DNA of 64,000 bases from Halorubellus sp. JP-L1 (GTDB lineage Archaea > Halobacteriota > Halobacteria > Halobacteriales > Natrialbaceae). The DNA lies in contig NZ_JAAOIR010000002.1 in NCBI RefSeq assembly GCF_011440375.1, positions 124,001 to 188,000 of the forward strand, read 5' to 3'. Within the stretch, counting starts at the first letter, position 1. Each line of letters starts with the position of its first letter. This document shows positions 8,492 through 18,394 of the stretch, one piece after another. The notes below the pieces were generated by a model, which searched no databases, was not told the DNA's origin, and saw nothing but the letters and a program-made list of their open reading frames with translations. A program made the position numbers and the translations under genes.

Positions 8492-11098
8492 TCATCGCTC
8501 ACTTTTTGCTGAGGCAATCCGAGCGTTTTCTTTGTGCAGAACTGCATATGTGAAAATATAAAACGCAAGCAACAGTGCCTCAGCATTCGCCTCTTCATCA
8601 CTGAGTAATCGGCCGTGCGCGATCTCATTGCGCCGCTCACGAACTAACTGCATCACATTTTGGAGATCGCCACTAAACACTTCATCGAATAAGATCTTCA
8701 GCCGGAGTGGCTTCCAGTCTCCACCCGTCGGTCTGTACATCCACCGTTTTGAATCGTCGTCAGGCGGTTGCCGAAATTCGACGGGTCCGACGTGTTCCTC
8801 GATATAATCTTGCAGCACACCTTCGAACTGCGCAGCCACGCCACCGAGGAATGACCAGTATCGTTGATCTCCAAAGACATCCATAAGCTCTGTTATTGGG
8901 CGAGTTCGAGTTTCGAATAGGCCTACGGTCTGGTATGTCTCCTCAAGCTTTTGGATCATGGAGTCATCGACTAAGTCGATCGCCTCCGGTTCAGTGTCCA
9001 AGCCATTCGTAAGAATTTGATGCAGTTGTTCAATTTCTGCTTCATATCCCCGTACCGTTCGGAGTGGTGACACCGCATCATACGTCGCAGCAACTGCTGG
9101 CTGATGTTCGCCAGCTACAGCGTCAATAATCACTGATCGGGCTGATTCCTTGTGCTCGGGCGAATTATACGGGTGTAAGCGCTCTAATTGTGCCGCCTCC
9201 CGATCTGATAGGTCGAGCAAGCAAATGGGGAGTTTCCTCAGCGGCTCCATTTGGATCCGAATCGCTTCTGTGTCTCTCGCCATTCTTGGAAACCGACTCT
9301 CATTGAGCAGTTGGTATAATGGAGAATTCAGAATTGTTTGGAGTCGCTCTGGAGGAATCTCGTCACTACAGGCTATCCCCCGGAGATTGTTACTAAAGAG
9401 GACTGGCCGGAGCTCTGGGTCAATTCGATACCACGTAAGATCTCGGGAAACCTCGTGTGCGACCAAATCGGGGTTCTCTAATGAGCAACTTCTGGGCAGG
9501 ACTCCGCGTGTGGACTGTCTATCATCGCGGAATTCAGTTTGTACGTATTCTGCAGCAGCGGAGTCGACCGACGCTAGTGCGTCAGCGACTGCGGCTCGGT
9601 CGGATGGATCCAGGTCGTGTGATTCAATGAACTCCCGTAGATCGAATAAGTAGTGGCTCACCTGATCTCGTTTGATGATTGTACGCTCCTCAGGGAGTGT
9701 CTTAATCACTGGAGTGAAAAACTGGTCACTAATCGCTGAAGCGGCTCGCTCGTCTGGGTCGAAATAGAACGTCCGGTTGTCCCCAGTCGTCATTCCGATC
9801 GCGATGTGTTCCGTGACCGCTTCGAGTGTGGGAAACTGCCCCCCAAAGAACGGCGCTGCACCTGGTGACCTACTCAGTGTTTGAAGTACGGTTGTCTCAA
9901 CGTTGGCTGCTACAAGTGCTGCAGCAACAGACTCGACTGACTCGGCCGATTCGGGATTAAACAGTGCCCCAAGGGCACGGTCTGGGTCATCGAACGAGCT
10001 AATCTTCACTACCCCGATCGACTCAGCAGCAGGTGCTCGCTCAACACACAATATTGTCGGCTCTGTCCCCATCGTCGTGAACTCAGTATCTGGAACACTG
10101 ACGATCCGTGTGATCTGAACGTCATCGGGAATGACTTGCTCTCGGATTCGCCTGATACTGCGAGCGGGTATGATGAAGCAGCCACGGCCACCGGGAGCAA
10201 GTAGTTGGCATCCGGCGGCGATGAAATTCTCCTCAATCCGTGAATGAGGAAGTGAATTGGGAGCGGCTTCTGTCAATTGATGCGTTCTCCCAACAGGAGG
10301 GTGCGCAAAGATACAATCAAATCGCTCTGGATCCTGTTCCGGCAAAGTCTCAGTGAGTGTGCTGTTCAGGCGAAGCTCAGACTCACTCTGATCAACTAAT
10401 TCGAATACGTCCTGGCGACGGACATGATCAGGTGGGACACCATGCGGTGTGGTCCGAGCAGCAGTTAACGCACAGGCAATTCCGTTTGTATCGATTGCCC
10501 ATGCATTGGTAGGGTTAGCAATGCTATCGACAGCAGCTGAAAACAAGTCACCTGCGCCACAACCGATGTCCAGAATCGACTCTCGATCACCAGCTGTCGC
10601 CCACTGGGCAGCCACCGATGCAACCGACTCAGGCGTGTAGTATGCACCCAGATTCGCGTTGGCGATTGATTGGAGAACCGTCGCAATACTCGATTGTTCA
10701 TCAGCAGTGAGGAACTCGAGTGATACTGGCGTGGTCTCTAGCTGTCCCTCGTAGAGTTTGTATATGATTGTGGTGAGCCGTGCTGAGTCAATAGTCCCTA
10801 TCTCAGTAGGCAGATATGAGAGATCAAATTCTCGAAATTCTCTTTCAAACACGAGCACAGTGCCTTCGACAGGGGCGATGACAAACTCTGTGGCCTGGAA
10901 TTCGTGCTCAAGCTGTTGCCACTCGGTTGGGTGGGTCGTTGTCTGCTCAACAGGACTCACTGGGAGGTCGTGAACAACCACCGCCGAGTGGTCTCCATCA
11001 ATTGCCACCACCCCATCGGCAACGGTGGAAACATGCGTGATCGACGAGAGTTGACGTAAACCGTTTTTCAGATTCTGGAGTGTCACGATACACCTCAC
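8492..11098 (-). CDS. Degenerate N6-methyltransferase-like protein with C-terminal HEPN-like domain
   Basis: 868 residues. The methylase-like core has YYTPESVA (153-160), a SAM-binding loop DIGCGAGD (177-184) in place of DPACGSG, and AHPPVGR (265-271) where active N6-adenine methylases have NPPY/F. The catalytic Asn is His, so base methylation is doubtful. A specificity-like middle region follows. The last 130 residues are helical and contain RERRNEIAHG, with Arg823 and His828 in the R-x4-H arrangement of HEPN ribonucleases. It is divergent from the DISARM-like operon and lies upstream of mcrBC, which has its own promoter. It may be a sensor/effector fusion. A non-catalytic modification subunit is the alternative. 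The start is GTG 11098; GTG 11086 is also possible. Confidence 0.65.
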   Translation of the reverse strand: MRCIVTLQNLKNGLRQLSSITHVSTVADGVVAIDGDHSAVVVHDLPVSPVEQTTTHPTEWQQLEHEFQATEFVIAPVEGTVLVFEREFREFDLSYLPTEIGTIDSARLTTIIYKLYEGQLETTPVSLEFLTADEQSSIATVLQSIANANLGAYYTPESVASVAAQWATAGDRESILDIGCGAGDLFSAAVDSIANPTNAWAIDTNGIACALTAARTTPHGVPPDHVRRQDVFELVDQSESELRLNSTLTETLPEQDPERFDCIFAHPPVGRTHQLTEAAPNSLPHSRIEENFIAAGCQLLAPGGRGCFIIPARSIRRIREQVIPDDVQITRIVSVPDTEFTTMGTEPTILCVERAPAAESIGVVKISSFDDPDRALGALFNPESAESVESVAAALVAANVETTVLQTLSRSPGAAPFFGGQFPTLEAVTEHIAIGMTTGDNRTFYFDPDERAASAISDQFFTPVIKTLPEERTIIKRDQVSHYLFDLREFIESHDLDPSDRAAVADALASVDSAAAEYVQTEFRDDRQSTRGVLPRSCSLENPDLVAHEVSRDLTWYRIDPELRPVLFSNNLRGIACSDEIPPERLQTILNSPLYQLLNESRFPRMARDTEAIRIQMEPLRKLPICLLDLSDREAAQLERLHPYNSPEHKESARSVIIDAVAGEHQPAVAATYDAVSPLRTVRGYEAEIEQLHQILTNGLDTEPEAIDLVDDSMIQKLEETYQTVGLFETRTRPITELMDVFGDQRYWSFLGGVAAQFEGVLQDYIEEHVGPVEFRQPPDDDSKRWMYRPTGGDWKPLRLKILFDEVFSGDLQNVMQLVRERRNEIAHGRLLSDEEANAEALLLAFYIFTYAVLHKENARIASAKSER

Positions 11099-11161
11099 TC
11101 AAACTGGATTGGAATCAACCTTTCCCATCAACAGAGAGCAAGCTCCCTCGAACAGGACAAT

Positions 11162-11168
11162 CTATAAG
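11162..11168 (+). promoter_or_regulatory. TATA-like box of the DISARM-like operon
   Basis: CTATAAG in the 138-base divergent spacer, about 33 bases before the ATG of the short leader frame at 11199 and 71 before the drmD start. It indicates that transcription starts just ahead of the leader frame. Confidence 0.5.
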
Positions 11169-11198
11169 TTGTCGTCGTACTGCATTAGTGCTATTCGT

Positions 11199-11240
11199 AT
11201 GTCCACGCTCCGATCACTCCAGCTGGTTGTTCTCCCATGA
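11199..11240 (+). CDS. Possible 13-residue leader peptide upstream of drmD
   Basis: ATG 11199 opens a frame coding MSTLRSLQLVVLP and stopping at TGA 11238-11240, which overlaps the drmD ATG by four bases (ATGA). Together with the TATA-like box about 33 bases before it, this suggests the leader is translated first and hands ribosomes on to drmD. It was found by inspection, and expression is unproven. A chance frame in an untranslated leader is the alternative. Confidence 0.4.
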   Translation: MSTLRSLQLVVLP

Positions 11241-14086
11241 GTATTGACCCGAGTCAGCTCCAGCCGGGGACGGTCATCCGGAATCGCAATCGCTTGTGGC
11301 GGGTTGATTCAATCGATGGGCAGGAGGTAACGGCCACTTCGCTCGAGGGCCCCAACTCCAAACACCGCTTCTACGCCCCAATTGAATCGATCACGGAAGG
11401 GAATATGGCTCCCCCGTCGACAGACACGATGGGAAATCCGCAGTTTCAGGATCTCCTCATCCAGGCGAACCGGCTGTCAATGCTACACGGGACGGCGCCG
11501 CTGATGAGTCTCCAGCGCTCCCGTGTCATCCCGACTGAGTACCAGCTGACGCCGGTGGTGATGGGCCTGGATATGCCGTCGGTGCGGCTCCTTCTGGCGG
11601 ATGACGTCGGGCTTGGGAAAACCATCGAGGCGGGCCTCATCACAAGCGAGTTGCTGGCTCGCAATCGCGCCGACCGAATCCTGATCGTGACGCCTGCCAA
11701 CCTCCGTGAGCAATGGCGCGAGGCATTTAACCACTTCTTCCATATTGACGCGCAGATCACCAGCCGTCGGAACAAGCGAGCGATGGAGAAAGACGTCCCA
11801 CCAGGCACGAGCGTCTGGGACTACTACTCCAAGCATATCGTCTCTATTGATTACGCAAAGCAGCCGCACGTCCGCAGCGAGGTGCTCGCGCAGGACTGGG
11901 ATCTCGTGATCATCGACGAAGCCCACCAAGCGGCGCGTCCCCACACAGCATCGGCAGGGCAGTCGCCCTCGAAGCAGCGCTGGGAGTTCGCACAGGATAT
12001 CACCGACGCGGCGACCCATGCGTTGCTGCTGACAGCGACGCCACACAACGGCTATTCGGATAGTTATGCGAGCCTGCTGCGGATGGTGAACCCCGACATC
12101 GTCTCGGGGGATCCGCACAACCCCCAGATCAACCGCGGGATCGCCGAAAAGCACGTCGTCCAGCGGCGGCGCACAGACGTCGAGCAGTGGTTCGGCGACG
12201 AAAACGAGAATCCATTTCCTAAACGTGACCAGGACACCGTCGAAATCGAGCCGACAGGATTCGAGACCGATGCGTATGATGCTGTCCGCGAGTACGGAGA
12301 CACGCTCGTAGAGGCTGCTAAGGAGTCTGACAACCGAACGCTCGCGCAGTGGACCGTCGTCCACTTCTTGAAGCGGGCGCTCTCAAGCCCGGAGGCACTC
12401 CGTCGGTCACTACGGAACCGGCGTGACAAGCTCACTGACCACCTCGAGGAGATCGACGCCAGCGGTGGCGACGGCTCCGAGACTGCGGGGGTGTCTGCGG
12501 AGTTGGCGCAGGCAAACGCCCTCGACAGCGACCCGGGCGAAGACTACTCTGAGACGGAGCTGGGCGAGCGCGTCGAGCGTGTCGTGACTGGGGACGAGAA
12601 AGCGATTCGCATGGAGTTAGCGTCGCTTGAGACGACGCTGGAGGCTGCTGAAGGAGTCACCCCATCCCGCGACAGTAAACTTCAGAAGTTGCTTGGGCAG
12701 ACGCTGCCGGCGCGATTCAGAAGTGGCGGGACGATCATCTTCACCAAGTATGTGGACACGCTCGAATATTTGGAGGAGCACGTCCGCGACGAATACGGTG
12801 ACCAAGTGAGTGTCCACACGTTGTATGGCGAGATCGGCGATGCGGAACGAAACGAGCGCTTCCAGGCGTTTGCTGATGCCGACCGAGGCGTGCTCATCGC
12901 GACCGACGTGATCAGTGAAGGGATGAACCTCCAGTATGCCGCTAATCAGGTTATCCACTACGAGCTGCCGTGGAATCCTAACCGCCTGGAGCAGCGGAAC
13001 GGTCGCGTTGATCGGTATGGCCAAACGGCGGACACGGTGTACATCCGGACGATGGTGATAGACGATCCGATGGACCGGACCGTCCTAACAAAACTCATCA
13101 TAAAGGCACAGGAAATTCGCTCTGAGTACGGCTTTTCACCCCCCTATCTGGGTGATGATGAGGGGATTTTGCAGCTCCTGGATCCCGAGGAGATGCAGAA
13201 TCTCGTCCCGCAACAGACGCTCACCGATTTCACCAGTAGCCAAACACAGGCTGATGCTAAGGAAAGCGCGTTCGATGATGCGGTGCTCCAACGAATCGAA
13301 GACGAATCCTTCTACAATCATACTGAGGTCGACCTCAGCGAGGTGAAACAGCGCCAGGAAGAAACCCAGGAGCTGCTTGGGGGGCCTGATGCAGTTCAGG
13401 AGTTTGTCCGGAGTGGACTGAACCTCTTCAACTGTCGGTACGAGATGAATCCTGACATGACCTATGAGGTCGAAATCAAAGCGGATGAACTCCGTGGGCC
13501 TGATATTCAAGCCACCTATGAGCGCGTTACGTTCGACCCGAATCGAGCTGCGGAAAACGACGACCTCGAGATGCTCGATATCGCACATCCCCTGGTGCAG
13601 CGGTTGATTGAGTCCGTCAAAGAGGTCGCGCTGACTGACGGTGAGCGGTACGGCCGGACTGCGATGCGGGGGACCGGTGCAGTTGATCAGCCAACAGCGC
13701 TGTACACCTGGAAGGTCAGGTATTTTGCTCATACTGGAGATGACCCCACAGTGATGGAGGAACTGGTCCAGGTCGGATTGCCACTCTACGGTGATGAACC
13801 GCTTTCGAACGAGACGATTGACACACTCCGGACGGCGGAGACGACGGTCGCCCAACGAACCCAACAGGAGTGGGAGCGTGACCTGGAGCAGGCGGTTGAG
13901 CACGATTCTCGGAAGGACGCGATTCGTCAGCGGGCGATTGAACGGGCACAGACCATCTCCGAGGAACGACGCACGATGCTCGCGAAACTCGAGGACGCCG
14001 GCTATGGCACGTCACTGGAGGGCACCGACCGGATTTCGGTTGCCAGTGAGGACCTGCTAACGGTCGGTCTCTACTACCCTTCATAA
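11237..14086 (+). CDS. drmD: SNF2/DEAH helicase, DISARM DrmD-like
   Basis: 949 residues, an SF2 helicase of the SNF2/RapA type. Motif I is DDVGLGKTIEAG (about 118-130), motif II DEAH (about 226), motif III TATPHNG (about 265), with C-terminal helicase motifs ATDVISEGMNLQYA and RNGRVDRYGQ. It is predicted to be a DNA translocase. The immediately following gene (stop TAA directly abutting ATG) is a large Eco57I-type methylase, the drmD-drmMI order of class 1 DISARM. The start ATG overlaps the stop of a short leader frame. The family call rests on domain type, size and neighbour. RapA-like helicases also occur outside DISARM. Confidence 0.75.
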   Translation: MSIDPSQLQPGTVIRNRNRLWRVDSIDGQEVTATSLEGPNSKHRFYAPIESITEGNMAPPSTDTMGNPQFQDLLIQANRLSMLHGTAPLMSLQRSRVIPTEYQLTPVVMGLDMPSVRLLLADDVGLGKTIEAGLITSELLARNRADRILIVTPANLREQWREAFNHFFHIDAQITSRRNKRAMEKDVPPGTSVWDYYSKHIVSIDYAKQPHVRSEVLAQDWDLVIIDEAHQAARPHTASAGQSPSKQRWEFAQDITDAATHALLLTATPHNGYSDSYASLLRMVNPDIVSGDPHNPQINRGIAEKHVVQRRRTDVEQWFGDENENPFPKRDQDTVEIEPTGFETDAYDAVREYGDTLVEAAKESDNRTLAQWTVVHFLKRALSSPEALRRSLRNRRDKLTDHLEEIDASGGDGSETAGVSAELAQANALDSDPGEDYSETELGERVERVVTGDEKAIRMELASLETTLEAAEGVTPSRDSKLQKLLGQTLPARFRSGGTIIFTKYVDTLEYLEEHVRDEYGDQVSVHTLYGEIGDAERNERFQAFADADRGVLIATDVISEGMNLQYAANQVIHYELPWNPNRLEQRNGRVDRYGQTADTVYIRTMVIDDPMDRTVLTKLIIKAQEIRSEYGFSPPYLGDDEGILQLLDPEEMQNLVPQQTLTDFTSSQTQADAKESAFDDAVLQRIEDESFYNHTEVDLSEVKQRQEETQELLGGPDAVQEFVRSGLNLFNCRYEMNPDMTYEVEIKADELRGPDIQATYERVTFDPNRAAENDDLEMLDIAHPLVQRLIESVKEVALTDGERYGRTAMRGTGAVDQPTALYTWKVRYFAHTGDDPTVMEELVQVGLPLYGDEPLSNETIDTLRTAETTVAQRTQQEWERDLEQAVEHDSRKDAIRQRAIERAQTISEERRTMLAKLEDAGYGTSLEGTDRISVASEDLLTVGLYYPS

Positions 14087-17000
14087 ATGAGCATGCAAGA
14101 CACCAAACGCCGACGCGGACGCCGAGAGACATCGTTCATTACCACCAGCGGTGGCCTGCTGACCGAGCAGCTGCTGTATAAGCTTCGGAATGAGGCCTGC
14201 AGTGAGGAAGCGGTCGCGCCCCAGACGTTCGCAATTGGTGATGCGGTGCCCGAGGGAGAGGCTGCCGTCGAGCGCGATATCTCGGCGGCGTGGGAGACGC
14301 TCGTGGAGCGGTGGGACGAGATTAGCCGGGACAACTCTGTGTTCGGGATGGACGTCTCGGCCATCCGCAACCAGTGGCTGTTGAAGTTATTTGATGCGCT
14401 TGGGTTCGAGCCGGAGTTCCAGCAGTCAAATCTCGAGGCAAGTGGCATTGAGGCCAATCTCTCGCATCTCGGGTGGCCACCCCAGGAATCGGTCCAGGCA
14501 GCTGGTTCGGAGTTCGAGGGTGTACCACCTGTGCTGCATATGACGCAGCCCGATGCCGACCATCGGCTCGACGATGGCGATCACGATGGGACGGGCGCCC
14601 GCCAGAAGAGCCCCCACGACGAACTCCAGACGTATCTTAATGCCAGTAGCGAGGTCCAGTGGAGTGTGGTGACGGATGGCCTGAAGCTGCGGGTGTTGCG
14701 CGACTTCTACCACACCTATACGCGAGGATACGTCGAGTTCGACCTGGAAAATATCTTCACGAACCGTAATTTCGGGGACTTCCGGGCGTTGTACCGGCTG
14801 TGTCACGCCTCGCGGTTTACCAGTGAGGACGACGATGATGAACGGCCAGTGGAGTCCCTGTACCAGGTATCCATTGCGACCGGCGTGAAGGTTGGTGAGG
14901 ACTTGCAGTCAAATGTTGTTGAGGCCCTGGAAACGCTGGGGAACGGCTTCCTGACGCCCGCGATTCGAGAGCAGTTGGAAGCGGGAGGCCAGGACGTTGC
15001 TGACGCCTATTACCAGGACCAGCTGCGGATCGTGTATCGGCTGTTGTTCTTGATGTTTGCGGAGCAGCGCGGGATGATGGCGGATCGCGGCGATCTGTAC
15101 ACTGATGAATACAGTGTGAGTGCGTTGCGCGAGCGGGCTGAACGCCAGTCCGTGCGCGATTCAGCGACTGATTTGTGGGAGGGTTTGCAGGTTACCTTCG
15201 AGCTGGTTGGTGAAGGGCACGATGACGAGCACCTACATGTCCCGGGGTACAACGGTGGATTGTTCGACGACGAAAACCTCTCCTTTGTTGATGAGGCGAC
15301 CTGCCCGAACCACGCCCTGCTTGACGCGGTGCATAATCTCACCCATGTCGAGCAGGAGGGCTACCAACAGCGGATATCCTATGCTGATCTAGGGGTCGAT
15401 GAGATCGGGGCGGTGTATGAGAGCCTGCTCGAGTTCACGCCCCAGTATGCGACCGAAGTACCCGAGCTTGAGGAACGCGATATCTCTCGGGGTGAATTCT
15501 ATCTGGACTCTCGTGGGATGGAACGCAAGGAGACGGGCAGTTACTACACGAAGCCCGAGCTAGTAGATGAGCTGATCGACAGCACGCTCAAGCCGGTAGT
15601 TGAAGAACGGATCGAGTCGGTGGAGTCGGCAGACGCGAAGGAGAAAGCGTTGCTTGATATCGATGTGTGTGACCCCGCCTGTGGCAGTGGGGCCTTCCTG
15701 ATCGCGGCGAACAACTTCCTCGGGAAGCGGCTGGCCGAAATTCGGACTGACTCAGCATATCCGGATGAACAAGAGCTCCGGCAGGCCCGGCGGTCGGTGG
15801 TGCAACACTGCATCTACGGAGTTGACCTCAACCCGATGGCAGTGGAGCTGGCGAAGGTAAGCCTCTGGATTAATTCGGCAGTGGAGAACCAACCGTTGAG
15901 TTTCCTCGATCACCGTATCAAGCAGGGCAACTCGCTGATCGGGGCGACTGAGGAGTTGGTGAGTGGTGGGGTGCCCGTCGACGCGTACGAGACGTCGAGC
16001 GGGTGCGACTGGCACGTCGGGAATAAGATTCGAAAGCGGGTCCGTCAGGAGAACAAGAACATTCCTGATGAACCCCAGGTGCAAACGGGACTGGATTGGT
16101 CGAGTTTCTCCGACGAGGGCGAGCACGTCGCACTTGCAGAAGAGATAGAGAATCTGGAGGAAGGTTCGATTGAGGCTGTAGAGCGCAAGGCTGAGCTGTA
16201 CGATGCGTTCGAGGATTCCGAGAGCTTGAATCGAGAGCGGCTCGCGTTTGACGTGTGGACGGCAGCGTTCTACTGGCCGCTTGACGGGTCTGCTTCTGAG
16301 TATCCATCACCGAATACAATCGAGAAAGTGCGGCGGGAAGCGCCTGAGGAACTCACCGATACCAATGGGGATTTGGGGGACATGTGTCAGCGGGCGCGTG
16401 AGTTGAGCGAGACACATTCGTTCTTCCACTGGGAGCTCGAGTTCCCGCTGGTGTACGATGCGGGTGGGTTCGATTGTATCATCGGAAACCCACCGTGGGA
16501 GAAGCTCAATTTCGAGGCTGAGCAGTTCTTTGCTGTCAGTCGGCCGGATATTGCGAACGCCTCTACAGCGGCCAAGCGAAATATGATGATAGACCAGCTT
16601 CAGGAAGAGAATCCGGAGCTGTATGAGCAATATCAGGCCTCCGCAGAGGGCGCCGAACACGCAATGTCGTTCATGCGTACCAGCGGTCGGTACGAGCTTA
16701 CCGGCCGGGGTCATGTGAATACGTATGCACTCTTTGCAGAGTTGTCCCTCAACAGCATCAACGATCAGGGCTACAATGGACTGATCGTGCCAACTGGAAT
16801 TGCTACTGACTCGACCACACAGGAGTACTTCCGTAAGCTGGTAGAGGAGAAACGTCTAAAATCGCTCTATGATTTTGTCAATAAGAAAAACATTTTCCCA
16901 GCGGTTGACAGCCGTGTCAAATTCTGCCTTCTGACGCAGGCTGGAAGCGCAAACCCCCAAGAATCGTTCAAACTGGCATTCTATCTAACTGAAATCCAAC

Positions 17001-18118
17001 AGCTCTACCAGGATGATTCACACTTCTCGCTCACCAGCGAGGACATTTCCAAAATCAACCCCAATACTAAAAACTGTCCAACCTTTGAGACGAAGGGCGA
17101 TGCCGAGTTAGTCTTGGAAATCTATGAAAATAGTGGCGCGTTTATCATCGTGGATGATCCAGAGGGCAATCCATGGAATGCGGATATTCACAGGATGTTC
17201 AATATGTCCGACGACTCCGGATTGTTCGTCGACATCCAGGACCTTGATTGGGACGACTATGACCGAGATGGGCAATTGTTATACCCATGCTTGGACAGCG
17301 GCGATACACTGATCGGTCTCTATGAGTCGAAACTAACTCACCAGTACAACCACCGATTTGCAACGTTCGGAGGGATTGCGGATGAAGCGGTTGAACGGGG
17401 AGACGCGTATGAATTCTCCCCCAGTGAGCTGGATGATGAGACAAAGCTGGCCAGCCCGCGTTATTGGATCCCGTTTACTGAATACGAGGACAAATCTGGG
17501 CGCGATTGGCATATCGCCCTGCGTGATATAACAAATGCAACAAACAGAAGAACTGCAATATTCAGCATCCTACCAGAGGCTGCATCCGGACATTCGCTTA
17601 ACCACGTGACTGGACCGTCTGCACAGGAGGCGTTGCTACTGGTTGCTGCGTTCAATTCCTACACACAGGATTTTGTCGCACGACAGAAAGTCGGTGGTAC
17701 ACACATGAGTCACTTCATCACGCGACAGCTTCCTATCCCTGATCCGGGCCGCTTCCAAGCGCTCCATTACCAGGGAGAGCCCGTTGCGGATCACATTCAG
17801 GAGCTCGCCATCCAGCTAACCTACCACGCGGAGGATCTCCGCGAATTCGCAAAGGAGGCTGGATATGATCGCGACCCCTATTCATACACCCAACCAAACG
17901 GCCGCCCCCGTAAAGAAGTCCGCTACGAGTTGGAGGCGCTCATGGCGCATGTGTACGGCATCGAAGCCGATGATTTTGAGCGGTTGTTCTCGACGTTCGA
18001 GCAGATCAAAACCGAAGACATCAACGAGCACGGCCACTACCGGACTCGAGACGAAATCAAACAGCGGTTCGAAGACATGAAAGACGACATCACCATCACC
18101 CAAGAGATTCAGCAGTGA
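14087..18118 (+). CDS. drmMI: Eco57I-type N6-adenine methylase, DISARM DrmMI-like
   Basis: 1343 residues. The N-terminal helical region is followed by the methylase core: SYYTKPELVDELID near 485, motif I CDPACGSGAF near 527, and motif IV IIGNPPW near 801. All catalytic positions are intact. The C-terminal third is a target-recognition region (IPFTEYED, GTHMSHFITRQLPIPD). In DISARM this enzyme marks self DNA. It abuts drmD with no gap. Bases from roughly 16840 to 17700 are clearly AT-richer than the flanks, suggesting the recognition domain was exchanged. No nuclease motif was recognised. Confidence 0.8.
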   Translation: MSMQDTKRRRGRRETSFITTSGGLLTEQLLYKLRNEACSEEAVAPQTFAIGDAVPEGEAAVERDISAAWETLVERWDEISRDNSVFGMDVSAIRNQWLLKLFDALGFEPEFQQSNLEASGIEANLSHLGWPPQESVQAAGSEFEGVPPVLHMTQPDADHRLDDGDHDGTGARQKSPHDELQTYLNASSEVQWSVVTDGLKLRVLRDFYHTYTRGYVEFDLENIFTNRNFGDFRALYRLCHASRFTSEDDDDERPVESLYQVSIATGVKVGEDLQSNVVEALETLGNGFLTPAIREQLEAGGQDVADAYYQDQLRIVYRLLFLMFAEQRGMMADRGDLYTDEYSVSALRERAERQSVRDSATDLWEGLQVTFELVGEGHDDEHLHVPGYNGGLFDDENLSFVDEATCPNHALLDAVHNLTHVEQEGYQQRISYADLGVDEIGAVYESLLEFTPQYATEVPELEERDISRGEFYLDSRGMERKETGSYYTKPELVDELIDSTLKPVVEERIESVESADAKEKALLDIDVCDPACGSGAFLIAANNFLGKRLAEIRTDSAYPDEQELRQARRSVVQHCIYGVDLNPMAVELAKVSLWINSAVENQPLSFLDHRIKQGNSLIGATEELVSGGVPVDAYETSSGCDWHVGNKIRKRVRQENKNIPDEPQVQTGLDWSSFSDEGEHVALAEEIENLEEGSIEAVERKAELYDAFEDSESLNRERLAFDVWTAAFYWPLDGSASEYPSPNTIEKVRREAPEELTDTNGDLGDMCQRARELSETHSFFHWELEFPLVYDAGGFDCIIGNPPWEKLNFEAEQFFAVSRPDIANASTAAKRNMMIDQLQEENPELYEQYQASAEGAEHAMSFMRTSGRYELTGRGHVNTYALFAELSLNSINDQGYNGLIVPTGIATDSTTQEYFRKLVEEKRLKSLYDFVNKKNIFPAVDSRVKFCLLTQAGSANPQESFKLAFYLTEIQQLYQDDSHFSLTSEDISKINPNTKNCPTFETKGDAELVLEIYENSGAFIIVDDPEGNPWNADIHRMFNMSDDSGLFVDIQDLDWDDYDRDGQLLYPCLDSGDTLIGLYESKLTHQYNHRFATFGGIADEAVERGDAYEFSPSELDDETKLASPRYWIPFTEYEDKSGRDWHIALRDITNATNRRTAIFSILPEAASGHSLNHVTGPSAQEALLLVAAFNSYTQDFVARQKVGGTHMSHFITRQLPIPDPGRFQALHYQGEPVADHIQELAIQLTYHAEDLREFAKEAGYDRDPYSYTQPNGRPRKEVRYELEALMAHVYGIEADDFERLFSTFEQIKTEDINEHGHYRTRDEIKQRFEDMKDDITITQEIQQ

Positions 18119-18181
18119 GTGAGTCGGACTCGCGATACGACACCACCTTCACACCATCTCCGTCGACACTAGCAGCGAATC

Positions 18182-18364
18182 CTCACTGAGCATCTTGTAC
18201 ACAAGCTCCGGAAGGAACGGTGCAGAGAAGACGCTGTCCAACCTGCTACCTTTGCGCTCGAGGGTGATGATGGCTCAGCTACCAAAACAGAGTTCGAAAA
18301 TGAAGTCAATGAGGTCTGGGAGTCGCTCAAGGAGCGCGGGGACTCTACCCACAGTAACATCTAA
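18182..18364 (+). pseudogene. Remnant of a second DrmMI-like methylase N-terminus
   Basis: A stop-bounded frame without a start codon reads LTEHLVHKLRKERCREDAV, then a TFALEG stretch and VWESLKERGD. It aligns by eye with the beginning of the preceding methylase (LTEQLLYKLRNEACSEEAV, TFAIGD, AWETLVERWDE). A TAG lies just upstream in the same frame, so it cannot be a start-proximal extension of another gene. It sits between drmMI and the giant helicase and is best read as what remains of a deleted or recombined paralogue. Confidence 0.7.
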
Positions 18365-18394
18365 AACGATTGCCGTACAGCACCAAGACATACC

